Shown in pieces: positions 44,423-52,631 of a stretch of 64,000 nt of DNA. The position numbers were made by a program, and so were the translations under genes. The DNA lies in assembly GCA_946407065.1 (NCBI GenBank), contig CAMJMQ010000002.1, positions 62,001 to 126,000 on the forward strand. The letters run 5' to 3'. The notes under the pieces were generated by a model. It saw nothing but the letters and a program-made list of their open reading frames with translations. It made no database searches and was not told the DNA's origin. Within the stretch, counting starts at the first letter, position 1; each line of letters opens with the position of its first letter. The stretch is from an uncultured Clostridia bacterium (GTDB taxonomy: Bacteria; Bacillota; Clostridia; Oscillospirales; Acutalibacteraceae).

Positions 44423-45385
44423 ATGAAAGCTGCTTTGATAAAATGCTTTTCACTGATCCTGATTCTCTCTATGCTGACCGCTTGTATGACAACGGTCGTC
44501 AGCGCAGAGGACATGAACTATCAGCCACAGTGCTCCGTTGATGAGGCGCTCGCTCAGACGGAATCGGCGGCAGGCGAATCGATCGCCACCAATCGTATTT
44601 ACTTCCAAATGCCCCGTTTGGACAGCTGGTACAGCGAATACGGCGTCTATCAAAACAAGTATTACGCGGGCGTTTACTGGTGGAGCGGTTCTGCTATTCC
44701 TCAGTCCTATCCCGGCTATCGCGCATCTGTCGAGCATTATGATCAGGGCGTCTACTATGCCGACGTCCCCACCGACGTGATCGAAGTGATCTGGAACGGT
44801 GGCTTTTTCGCGGATAAATCGGAGAACCCCGACGTATTTGATCAGCATTGCCAGACCGAAATCATCAATATCGAAGAAGCATACGCAGGCGACTATGACA
44901 CCCTCCCCGAGGGCAGTCCCAATCAAGATAATATGGACGGCTGTATCTTTATCGTTGATCCCGATCCCGAGATCATCACAAGTCAGTATATACCGAACAG
45001 ACCGTACGCCGGCAACTGGTATGTTTACTACGGCAACGGCTGCTACGGCAGCTACGCGACAACGAGCGAGAACTTTATCTCCTATGACGCAAACTGTCTG
45101 AACCCCGATCACTTTGACGAGAACGGCAACCATATCGGCGGCGATCACATCAAAGCGCCGGTCGCGTTCATCTACGGTGACGCCGACTGTGACGGCGAAG
45201 TCACGATCCTTGACGCAACCGTGATCCAGCGTGTATTGATCAATATGGAATGGGAGCCGTTCAACAGAAAGGCCGCCGACGTGAACGCAAACGGCTTGGA
45301 CGTCACCGACGCAACCTTGATCCAGCGATTTGATGCGGGAATGATCGATCACTTCCCTGTAGAGAATGAAACGGCAAACGGATAA
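44423..45385 (+). CDS. Secreted protein with type I dockerin domain
   Basis: A 320-residue exported protein. The signal sequence (~1-31) could end at VVSA/ED; an LTAC inside it also allows lipidation. The central ~200 residues are rich in Tyr, Trp and Asn (WYSEYGVYQNKYYAGVYWWS) and match no catalytic family that I recognise. The C terminus (~250-315) is a type I dockerin with two calcium-binding repeats: DADCDGEVTILDATVIQRVL and DVNANGLDVTDATLIQRF. Dockerins bind cohesins on scaffoldins, so this protein may join a cellulosome- or amylosome-like complex. AAAGGATGG precedes ATG 44423. Confidence 0.88.
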   Translation: MKAALIKCFSLILILSMLTACMTTVVSAEDMNYQPQCSVDEALAQTESAAGESIATNRIYFQMPRLDSWYSEYGVYQNKYYAGVYWWSGSAIPQSYPGYRASVEHYDQGVYYADVPTDVIEVIWNGGFFADKSENPDVFDQHCQTEIINIEEAYAGDYDTLPEGSPNQDNMDGCIFIVDPDPEIITSQYIPNRPYAGNWYVYYGNGCYGSYATTSENFISYDANCLNPDHFDENGNHIGGDHIKAPVAFIYGDADCDGEVTILDATVIQRVLINMEWEPFNRKAADVNANGLDVTDATLIQRFDAGMIDHFPVENETANG

Positions 45386-45409
45386 ACATTTTAGTTGAGG
45401 AACAGAGGA

Positions 45410-46528
45410 ATGAGAATAATTATCACAAGAACGATCTGCGTCATTCTGTGTATTTCATTCATCATGATCGCCGCGGGATGTACCAACCGAACGAAAGAAT
45501 CCCAAAGCACCGAAACCATATCAGAAACGATCTCAACCGGCAGGAAAGCTCAAATGGACGCAGTATTAACCGATAATCAATTCAAAGGCATCGTGCAGAT
45601 CACCAAGGGCAGCGATGTGATTTATCAGTATGTCAACGGCAACGACGATAACGACAAGCCGCTGACGATCGGCGCTTCTATGCCGATTGGTTCCGTATCA
45701 AAGCAATTCTGCGCTGCCTGTATTATGCTGCTTTGCGACCAAAATAAGCTCAGCTTGGATGATACGTTGGAAAAGTTTTTTCCGGAATATAAAGAGAGCA
45801 AAAGACTGACGATCAAAAACCTTCTTAACATGAGCTCGGGGATCAAAAATTATCTTGAGCTGGTGAACCCGTCAACTATGGGTACAAATGAAAAGGATAA
45901 CGTGAGTATTATTAAAAATGCGATATTCCATGAGGAACTGCGTTTCGATCCCGGAACTGATTACGCATACTCCAACTCCAACTATTTTCTGCTCGCTGAG
46001 ATCGTTGAACAGGTAAGCGGCGTCCCTTATCACGAATTCCTCAGGAAAAACTTTTTTGAACCTTTTGAAATGACTCACACAGGCTTCACGGATGAGGTAA
46101 CCGGGAATAATGAATGGAACTTCGCGCTTTCCGAAACAGAATCAACGCAAGAAGGCTTCTACGAGCCCGGATTGACCAAAGGAGCCGGCGACGTTGTATC
46201 TAACGCTGAGGATATGGACAAGTGGATGCATGGGCTTAGCAGCGGAAAAGTGATATCTTCCGACGCTTTCCGTCAGATGACGCAGGACGCAAATCCCGAG
46301 AGCGGAGAAGAATACTGCTACGGCTTTTGGCATATGCCATATGGCGGCGCGGGTCACGTCGGACAGATCCCGCCGCATTTCGGAGCGGTGGATTACATCA
46401 ATACCGATCGTGACGTCTATCTGTTCGCAGTTTCAAACTCCGGTCGTGGAATGTCATATGTGCAGGAGATTCCGCAGGCGCTGCTCAGTATTCTATTTGA
46501 AAAGGAAGAGGAGACTAGCTTATCATGA
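45410..46528 (+). CDS. Serine hydrolase, class C beta-lactamase family, lipoprotein
   Basis: A 372-residue exported enzyme of the penicillin-binding/beta-lactamase-C fold. The lipobox is IMIAAGC (Cys ~23). The catalytic SxxK is SVSKQF (~93-98). The tyrosine motif is YSNSNYF (~186). Family members include D,D-peptidases, esterases and amidases; a true beta-lactamase role is not implied. The ATG follows CAGAGGA. It lies 24 bases after the dockerin gene and overlaps the papain-like gene as ATGA, so it is part of the secreted-hydrolase operon. Confidence 0.88.
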   Translation: MRIIITRTICVILCISFIMIAAGCTNRTKESQSTETISETISTGRKAQMDAVLTDNQFKGIVQITKGSDVIYQYVNGNDDNDKPLTIGASMPIGSVSKQFCAACIMLLCDQNKLSLDDTLEKFFPEYKESKRLTIKNLLNMSSGIKNYLELVNPSTMGTNEKDNVSIIKNAIFHEELRFDPGTDYAYSNSNYFLLAEIVEQVSGVPYHEFLRKNFFEPFEMTHTGFTDEVTGNNEWNFALSETESTQEGFYEPGLTKGAGDVVSNAEDMDKWMHGLSSGKVISSDAFRQMTQDANPESGEEYCYGFWHMPYGGAGHVGQIPPHFGAVDYINTDRDVYLFAVSNSGRGMSYVQEIPQALLSILFEKEEETSLS

Positions 46529-48204
46529 AAAGAATAACAGCTATGATAATGAGCGTGATTATGATGGTTGCATTGATGACGACATTGTTAACTGGGTGTT
46601 CAGACTCCGGGAATACAACCAAAGGCACAGATGAAATCGACGTCACAACGCTACCGTCGCGATTTGATCTGAGAAATGTAGACGGTAAGAATTATGTAAC
46701 ACCTGTCAAAACACAGCGATATGGGGATTGTTGGACGTTTGCTATGGCAGGTTCTGCCGAGATCGCGTATTTATATGCGAACGATATGGGCGTTTCTGCG
46801 GGAGAGAAAAACGATCAGGTCGATTTCTCCGAGAAATATATTGCGTGGTATATGTTTCACGGTATCAAAAAGGATGACGTTGTAAAGGGCAAGGTTCGTT
46901 CCTCGCAGGAAGGAGAAGGTTTTGATCCATCCGCAATGGAAGAAGAGAAAGGCGAACTCTCCGCATATTTTATCGGCGGACCGTTTGTACAAGCCGCGAA
47001 CTTTTTCGGCTCGGGTTTTGGACCGGTTGATGAAAGCATGGAAATCAACGCAGAGAAACCTTATGCGTATAATGATTTATGGGAGGGAGAATGGACGCTT
47101 CCGTTGAACGCAGAGTATCGCGGCGTTCCTGCTTCCGCACTTTTCAGAGACAGCCGTATCCTGCCGCCTCCCGCAACTTTTGATGCAAACGGCAGCTACA
47201 CGCTGAACGCAGACGGACTGAATGCAATCAAGTCGGAGTTATATCAGGGACATGGTGTTACGATAGCCTTAAATGCTGAACACCCGGGCTTCAACAGCAA
47301 AAACCGCGCCGTTTACGACAACGGTGACAATGAGCCGAATCACGCCGTTGCCGTCGTGGGATATGACGATGACTTCCCGAAGGAAAAGTTCACAAGGACA
47401 AAATCAGACGGTACGGTGATCGACGGAAGCACACCACCCGACAACGGAGCGTTGATCATTAAGAACAGCTGGGGTCTGACGACCTTTGACGGAGATATCG
47501 ACGACGGCTATTTATATCTTTCCTATTATGATCATAGTTTGTTAGCCGCACTGAGCTATGTGTTTGATAACAATAACAAAGCAAAACACACCACGCAGAA
47601 TATCGATCAGTACGATCTGATGATGACGATATGGTACGGTACCTCGGACTATGAAGCTGAAACCAAAATGGCTAACGTATTTGATGCCGAAGAGGATGAA
47701 AGCTTATTTCAAATCGAGTACAGAACAAGCTATCCCGATGCCCAGGTCAGCTACGAGATATACAAGGATATCGACAAGAATGATCCTTCTTCCGGTACAC
47801 TGCTGGAAAAAGGAGAACACACCCATCAGTATGCCGGCTCTCATGTGATCGACCTGAATCAGGAATACTCTCTTAAAAAAGGAGATCGCTATTCGATCGT
47901 TCTGACGATGAAACGCGGCGAGACTTATACCGAGGTGTTTCCGTACGGCACAGAGATCAATTGGGAAATGATCAAGGGATTAAAGATGACGGGCATCATC
48001 AATCCGGGCGAGAGCTTTTTGTTTACCGACGGCAAATGGAGCGATACGTCAGAGAGGAAGGACAGCCTCATCGACAGCGCGTATCAACGATGCGCACAGG
48101 TCGTCGCTTCCGACAAAGCCATTCCTCAGTTAGAGCTGAATAAAAAGGATTTTACCATTGACAACTATCCGATCAAGGCGATCCTCTCGCCAAAAGAGAA
48201 ATAG
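46525..48204 (+). CDS. Papain-like (C1 family) cysteine protease lipoprotein
   Basis: A 559-residue exported protein with lipobox LLTGC (~21-25). The mature protein starts directly with the C1 catalytic domain (LPSRFDLRNVDGKNYVTPVK), without a clear propeptide. The catalytic residues are visible: Cys in RYGDCWTFAMAG (~68), His in PNHAVAVVGYDDD (~271) and Asn in LIIKNSWG (~312). A C-terminal ~220-residue beta-rich region follows, as in lectin-like C1 proteases of Clostridia. It probably degrades extracellular protein. The start overlaps the upstream stop. Confidence 0.9.
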   Translation: MKRITAMIMSVIMMVALMTTLLTGCSDSGNTTKGTDEIDVTTLPSRFDLRNVDGKNYVTPVKTQRYGDCWTFAMAGSAEIAYLYANDMGVSAGEKNDQVDFSEKYIAWYMFHGIKKDDVVKGKVRSSQEGEGFDPSAMEEEKGELSAYFIGGPFVQAANFFGSGFGPVDESMEINAEKPYAYNDLWEGEWTLPLNAEYRGVPASALFRDSRILPPPATFDANGSYTLNADGLNAIKSELYQGHGVTIALNAEHPGFNSKNRAVYDNGDNEPNHAVAVVGYDDDFPKEKFTRTKSDGTVIDGSTPPDNGALIIKNSWGLTTFDGDIDDGYLYLSYYDHSLLAALSYVFDNNNKAKHTTQNIDQYDLMMTIWYGTSDYEAETKMANVFDAEEDESLFQIEYRTSYPDAQVSYEIYKDIDKNDPSSGTLLEKGEHTHQYAGSHVIDLNQEYSLKKGDRYSIVLTMKRGETYTEVFPYGTEINWEMIKGLKMTGIINPGESFLFTDGKWSDTSERKDSLIDSAYQRCAQVVASDKAIPQLELNKKDFTIDNYPIKAILSPKEK

Positions 48205-48228
48205 CAAATCATAAGAGGATGAACTTGA

Positions 48229-49818
48229 ATGAAAAGAGTTATAGCGTTAGTTTTGATCGTGGTAATGGTTATGCTGTTTTCGGTTGGCTGCGGCGGTACA
48301 ACAGAAGAGTCTGAGAAAAAACCGCAGCCTGTTACGAATCTCTCTAAGCCCGATCTGACAAAATGGCACTACAACGAAGAATTCGATCTTTACTATCAAA
48401 CCGGCATCGGCTATTGTGAGAAGCCTGTCGATGAACAATATGAAAAGCTGGCGGTGTTTGTTCCCGGCGCGTATATGGATGCGAACCATAACGGCGACGG
48501 TACCTATACCTGTAAGGTGAGCGAGAGCGCAGAGCTCAACGGATACTCCGCGGCAACAGCTCCGATTATGATGCCGATCGAAACACCCGGGTATGCTTCC
48601 GCCAAGGCTTTGGATGATGAGATCCTGGCAATGCGTAAAAGTATACTCGAGCAGCTATCCGACTATACCTCTCAGGGCTTTGTCATAGCTATGTCGGGTT
48701 GCCGAGGTATCAGCGAAGGCGCTCCGACAGGCGTGACCGACCTAAAGGCGGCGATTCGCTATATTCGTTACGCTGACGACGTGATTGCCGGAGACGCGGA
48801 GAGCATTTTTGTATACGGAATGAGCGGAGGCGGTGCTCAGGCGACGATCCTCGGCGCGTCAGGCGACAGCGAGCTGTATGATCCGTATCTCGAAGCAATC
48901 GGCGCGGTACAGGGCGTGTCGGACGCGGTTGCCGGCGTGATGGCTTGGTGTCCGGTCACCAATCTTGATACCGCCAATGCGGAATACGAATGGATGATGG
49001 GCTGTACGCGACCGAAACGAACCGACGAGCTGAACGCGATCTCTGACAAGCTGGCACACGCCTATGCCGCTTATGTCAACCAAGCGGGCTTTACCGACGA
49101 AAGCGGTAAGCCGCTGACATTGACTGAGTCAGAAGAAGGTATCTATCAAGCAGGAAGCTATTATGATCATGTCAAAGGTGTGATCGAGACCTCGCTCAAT
49201 CATTATCTGACTGATACTAAGTTCACCAATATCACGGCGCAGGATTATATCAACAGTCTGAACACAGACAAAAATTGGGTTATCTATGATAAGACCACAA
49301 ATACTGCCACGATCACAAGTGTAGCGGATTTTGCAAAGCACTGTAAGACCGCTTCCGAACTGCCTGTTGCGTTTGACGGGCTCCGGGGTAAAAACACGCT
49401 GTTTGGCAGCAGTGAGGGCGAACGCTCCCACTTTGACCGTATCCTTGCGGATATATTGACTGAGATGAACAGCGAATATGCCGCAGATTTCGCGGCAGAT
49501 CTGGCAAAAGCAAATTTCGTCGGTCATACTGTTGAAACACGCGTGAATCTATATTCGCCGCTGTTTTATCTGATGAAAAGCCGCGAGGGATACGGTACAT
49601 CCAACATTGCAAAATACTGGCGTATCCGTTCCGGAATCGAGCAGAAAACCAACTCGCTGACGACCGAGATCAATCTTACTCTAGCCCTTAAAAGCTGTGA
49701 CAAGGTCGATAACGTTGATTTCGAGACCGTATGGGCGCAAGACCATACTGAGGCGGAACGCTCGGGCAACAGCACTGAAAACTATATTTCTTGGGTCAAC
49801 ACTTGCATGAAAGGATAA
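48229..49818 (+). CDS. Subtype B tannase-like alpha/beta hydrolase lipoprotein
   Basis: A 529-residue exported hydrolase. The lipobox is LFSVGC (Cys ~20). The nucleophile serine is in YGMSGGGAQATILG (~197-210). MSGCRGISEGAPTGVTDLKAAIRYIRY (~155-181, written here as two joined blocks) is the pattern of subtype B tannases and related carboxylesterases. The mature N terminus has LSKPDLTKWHYNEEFDLYYQ. Tannases cleave galloyl esters; related enzymes cleave other aromatic esters, so the plant-phenolic substrate is inferred. It lies 24 bases after the protease gene. Confidence 0.82.
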   Translation: MKRVIALVLIVVMVMLFSVGCGGTTEESEKKPQPVTNLSKPDLTKWHYNEEFDLYYQTGIGYCEKPVDEQYEKLAVFVPGAYMDANHNGDGTYTCKVSESAELNGYSAATAPIMMPIETPGYASAKALDDEILAMRKSILEQLSDYTSQGFVIAMSGCRGISEGAPTGVTDLKAAIRYIRYADDVIAGDAESIFVYGMSGGGAQATILGASGDSELYDPYLEAIGAVQGVSDAVAGVMAWCPVTNLDTANAEYEWMMGCTRPKRTDELNAISDKLAHAYAAYVNQAGFTDESGKPLTLTESEEGIYQAGSYYDHVKGVIETSLNHYLTDTKFTNITAQDYINSLNTDKNWVIYDKTTNTATITSVADFAKHCKTASELPVAFDGLRGKNTLFGSSEGERSHFDRILADILTEMNSEYAADFAADLAKANFVGHTVETRVNLYSPLFYLMKSREGYGTSNIAKYWRIRSGIEQKTNSLTTEINLTLALKSCDKVDNVDFETVWAQDHTEAERSGNSTENYISWVNTCMKG

Positions 49819-49825
49819 ATTGACA

Positions 49826-51520
49826 ATGAAAATAAAGAGAATACTATCAGGCTTATTATGCGGCGTCATCTTTCTCTCACTGCTGACAGCCTGCTCCGAT
49901 AACGCAAAAAGCACCCCTGACGAGAAAGCAGAGCTGATGCACGATTTCGTTGTCAGAGCACCGAAGAAAACAACGGAGCTGACAGCGACGTTCTTGAATA
50001 CAGGCAACGGAAATACCGTCGATATTGCAATGGAAAAGGACAGCGAGGATGACAGCAGTACCGTCTTTCGCTGTGAAGCGGACGTCAACCTTTACAACAT
50101 GGTGCACGTGACCTATCAAGATGAATCGAGCATGGACGTCGCATTCAACAGCTTTGTCAGCGGATGGAATTATACCGGCAAGGATTTTCTGCCGTATACA
50201 CAAGGCAAGGAGCCTGTCTATGATCCGAAGTTCGAGACAAAGACATTTCAGTTTGACGGACGGGACAAGCTCGTCTATATCTGGACTCCCGAGGATTACG
50301 ACGCAAAGTCGAAAGAGAAATACTCCGTCATCTATCTGTTTGACGGTCAAAGCGTACTCGCGACAGGCAAGGACCGCGGCATGGACAATGATCTGGTCTG
50401 TTGGAATGTTGCCGAGCATATCGAGAGCATGATGGCGATTACCGAGCACAAAGCGATCGTGGTCGGTATTGAGAATAACGACGTCTACCGATGGGATGAG
50501 CTGGTTCCCGATCTCGGCGAGATCAATATGGAAGAATCCCCCGAAAACGCCAAAGAGGAGGATCTGACGAAGAAGCGCGGCACTGCCTTCGCGGATTTTC
50601 TCATCGACACTGTCATGCCGTATGTGAATGAAAATTATCACGTCTATACCGACGCAAAGCACACGGCACTGGCAGGCGCATCCTTAGGCGGTCTCGAGAC
50701 ATTCTATACCGTTCTGTCCCATCCCGACAAGTTCGGTACGGGCGGCGTGATGTCGGCGACCTTTGATATGTATGCCGATAAGGAATGGGCGGCGTTCTTA
50801 AAGGATAAAATGAAGATGAAGAACGCGCCGTTTCTGTACTTTTACGCGGGCAGCTATATGGGCGACAACGGCGATGTATCTCAGTCCATGTATAATAAGC
50901 TGATCGAGGACGGCTACGCAAAGGATAAGCTCGTGTTCAGTAAATATGAACCCGGCGAACACCTGATCGAGTATTGGAGAAATATCTTTCCCGAGTTTTT
51001 GGAGGCGGTTTTCACACAGAAGGTCTCCGCGCTCGATTTCGCCGTTCCCGTTCAGTATGAGGATACCAGCGATCCTCTGGAAAAGCTCCTCGACGATCTG
51101 GAGCTTGATCCTAACGATATCGAGCCCGGCTATCTCTATTATGACAACAGTGAAACAAAATGGGATAAGGTATACGCCTACTGGTGGGGCGGAATGGCAT
51201 TCAACAGCTTCACCAAGGAGCCCTATTATTTTGCCGAGTGGCCGGGATTCCCAATGGAACAGATCGGAGATACCGACATCTATCGCGTCAAAGCCCCGTG
51301 GGGCAATCAGGGGATCATCTTTGACTCAGGCGTGACCGACAGAGAGGTCGCCGAGGGCAAAGCGGCGTTCCAGACGACCGATATCCAGTATAACAACAAC
51401 CTGATCGGGAAGCTCTATAAGATTGATCTGACGGTCGAACCGAAAGCCGATCCCGGCAACATGAAGTCAAAGTTGAGATATCCTGCCGGAAACTGGTCGG
51501 ACTATTCGCCGGAACAATAA
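49826..51520 (+). CDS. Esterase (Fes/EsteraseD type) lipoprotein with C-terminal CBM26-like module
   Basis: A 564-residue exported protein. The lipobox is LLTAC (~19-23). The catalytic domain (~130-395) starts VYIWTPEDYD, has the nucleophile in ALAGASLGGLETFY (~281-294) and a late histidine in EPGEHLIEYW. The C-terminal ~125 residues (YYDNSETKWDKVYAYWWGG, then WPGFPMEQIGDTDIYRV) resemble a starch-binding CBM26-type module. It may remove acyl groups from polysaccharide. ATG 49826 follows AAAGGA by 10 bases; TTG 49820 is too close. It ends the run of secreted hydrolases. Confidence 0.82.
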   Translation: MKIKRILSGLLCGVIFLSLLTACSDNAKSTPDEKAELMHDFVVRAPKKTTELTATFLNTGNGNTVDIAMEKDSEDDSSTVFRCEADVNLYNMVHVTYQDESSMDVAFNSFVSGWNYTGKDFLPYTQGKEPVYDPKFETKTFQFDGRDKLVYIWTPEDYDAKSKEKYSVIYLFDGQSVLATGKDRGMDNDLVCWNVAEHIESMMAITEHKAIVVGIENNDVYRWDELVPDLGEINMEESPENAKEEDLTKKRGTAFADFLIDTVMPYVNENYHVYTDAKHTALAGASLGGLETFYTVLSHPDKFGTGGVMSATFDMYADKEWAAFLKDKMKMKNAPFLYFYAGSYMGDNGDVSQSMYNKLIEDGYAKDKLVFSKYEPGEHLIEYWRNIFPEFLEAVFTQKVSALDFAVPVQYEDTSDPLEKLLDDLELDPNDIEPGYLYYDNSETKWDKVYAYWWGGMAFNSFTKEPYYFAEWPGFPMEQIGDTDIYRVKAPWGNQGIIFDSGVTDREVAEGKAAFQTTDIQYNNNLIGKLYKIDLTVEPKADPGNMKSKLRYPAGNWSDYSPEQ

Positions 51521-51564
51521 CGCCGATGATCCTTTGAAGCAAAGTACACAAAAAGGAGAACGAC

Positions 51565-51633
51565 ATGAAACAAGCAGTCGCTTTGCTATTGATGCTGGCG
51601 GTCTTGCTATCCGTGACTTCCTGCGCAAGATGA
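51565..51633 (+). pseudogene. Broken lipoprotein gene: intact signal peptide, early stop
   Basis: A strong AAAAGGAG precedes an ATG that encodes a complete lipoprotein signal (MKQAVALLLMLAVLLSVTSC) and then AR-stop, 22 residues. The following ~200 bases hold short open stretches in another frame (for example SLTPMTSGDAGHLGAFSS) broken by stops, so this looks like a decayed further member of the secreted hydrolase cluster. The original function cannot be recovered. Confidence 0.55.
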
Positions 51634-51852
51634 CCGCAGACCATTCATCCGATTACGGCGGATAATACGGTTACAGTCTGACGCCGATGACCTCGGGTGA
51701 CGCCGGGCATTTGGGCGCTTTTTCCAGCTGTTCCTCTGAAGAATACTTCGATTCGGGAAATATTCTGCGTCAGCAGCGGAAGCGACCCGGGAGGTATGGC
51801 GTGGTTGTTGCCCGGTGAGTTCCTATCTGAATATGATGATCGATAAGATTGT

Positions 51853-51890
51853 AAAAGCTGTCTTGGATATCAAGACAGCTTTTTAATTTT
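51853..51890 (+). terminator. Rho-independent terminator after the secreted-hydrolase cluster
   Basis: A perfect 13-bp stem AAAAGCTGTCTTG (51853-51865) with CAAGACAGCTTTT (51871-51883), loop GATAT, then a T-rich tail. Confidence 0.88.
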
Positions 51891-51927
51891 ATCATATTTG
51901 AAAAAATGATCAAATTGATATTGACAA

Positions 51928-52155
51928 GCCTTCGCCGAATATCTGAGCGACGCGAATCTTGATGACAGGCAGATCTACTTTGTCAACCAGATCGTCGAAT
52001 ACATTATCCACAACGGCGTGATGAAGGATCTGTCCTTCCTGCAGGAACCGCCCTTCACCGACAGAGGCAGCATTGTAGAGGTGTTCACCGATGTGTCCCT
52101 TTGGCGTAGGATCAGAAATACGATTGAGATCATCAATCAAAACGCTGCAGCATAA
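51928..52155 (+). pseudogene. 3' remnant of type I restriction endonuclease subunit R (hsdR)
   Basis: An open frame of 75 residues, preceded by an in-frame stop and without a start, translates to the characteristic HsdR C terminus. It reads AFAEYLSDANLDDRQIYFVN, then QIVEYIIHNGVMKDLSFLQ, EPPFTDRGSIVEVFTD, LWRRIRNTIEIINQN. The remaining ~90% of hsdR and any hsdM/hsdS are absent. It lies 33 bases from the 3' end of tRNA-Ser and points towards it. It is most likely the scar of a type I restriction island that was inserted near the tRNA gene and later deleted. Confidence 0.8.
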
Positions 52156-52160
52156 AAAAA

Positions 52161-52188
52161 CAGGGTATCGGATGATACCCTGTTTTTT
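52161..52188. terminator. Bidirectional terminator shared by the hsdR remnant and tRNA-Ser
   Basis: CAGGGTATC (52161-52169) pairs with GATACCCTG (52174-52182), with seven A residues before it and six T after it. It works for both strands. Confidence 0.85.
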
Positions 52189-52277
52189 GGCGTAGAGTGA
52201 GGGATTTGAACCCTCGGTACCTGAATAGGTACACAGCATTTCCAGTGCTGCTCCTTCGGCCACTCGGACAACTCTAC
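52188..52277 (-). tRNA. tRNA-Ser(GGA), CCA encoded
   Basis: On the minus strand the acceptor arms GTAGAGT and ACTCTAC pair. The D arm is TCC...GGA. The anticodon arm is CAGCA-CTGGAAA-TGCTG with anticodon GGA (reads UCC). A long class II variable arm GTACCT-ATTC-AGGTAC is present, and the T arm is GAGGG-TTCAAAT-CCCTC. Discriminator G and CCA are encoded. The long variable arm and anticodon identify a serine tRNA. Confidence 0.97.
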
Positions 52278-52316
52278 GTGTGGTCAAATTGAAACAAGTT
52301 TTTCAATTGCTCAACT

Positions 52317-52345
52317 ATTATATACAATTCTATAGAAAAAATCAA
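52317..52345 (-). promoter_or_regulatory. Promoter of tRNA-Ser
   Basis: Read on the minus strand: TTGATT (52345-52340), a 17-base spacer, and TATAAT (52322-52317), ending 40 bases before the tRNA 5' end. Confidence 0.75.
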
Positions 52346-52460
52346 GTCTTTTTTTAAAAATAGTTTTTCCATCCTTATATCCTCTGAAGTATTGTATGAA
52401 TCTTACATATTCATTTTTTCAGACAGTAGTACAATTATTTTTTTACAACTTCCTTATGCA

Positions 52461-52522
52461 GTTGCATACTTTTATGCAACTTTTTTCTTTATCTCGGCAT
52501 AGATGAAAGGATAATATCCTTT
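52461..52522. promoter_or_regulatory. Two palindromes in the AT-rich gap before the LRR gene
   Basis: GTTGCATA-CTTT-TATGCAAC (52461-52480) is followed by TTTTTT, so it may be a terminator. AAAGGATA-A-TATCCTTT (52506-52522) is a perfect 17-base palindrome about 110 bases before the start codon of the LRR gene, possibly an operator. Apart from these and the tRNA promoter, the 52278-52631 gap shows nothing I can name. Confidence 0.45.
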
Positions 52523-52631
52523 ACATTATATACGAAAGGAAAGAGGAAATATTAGTATTTCAAGTGAGATAACACGAATAAAAAACAACATAACCGCAGC
52601 GTATTCAGCCTGTAATGATAAAGGAGCAACC

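Noticed and set aside
45410-46528. Annotating the serine hydrolase as an antibiotic-resistance beta-lactamase.
   Set aside because: SxxK and YxN motifs are shared with esterases and D,D-peptidases of the same fold, and the neighbours are digestive hydrolases; nothing points to resistance.
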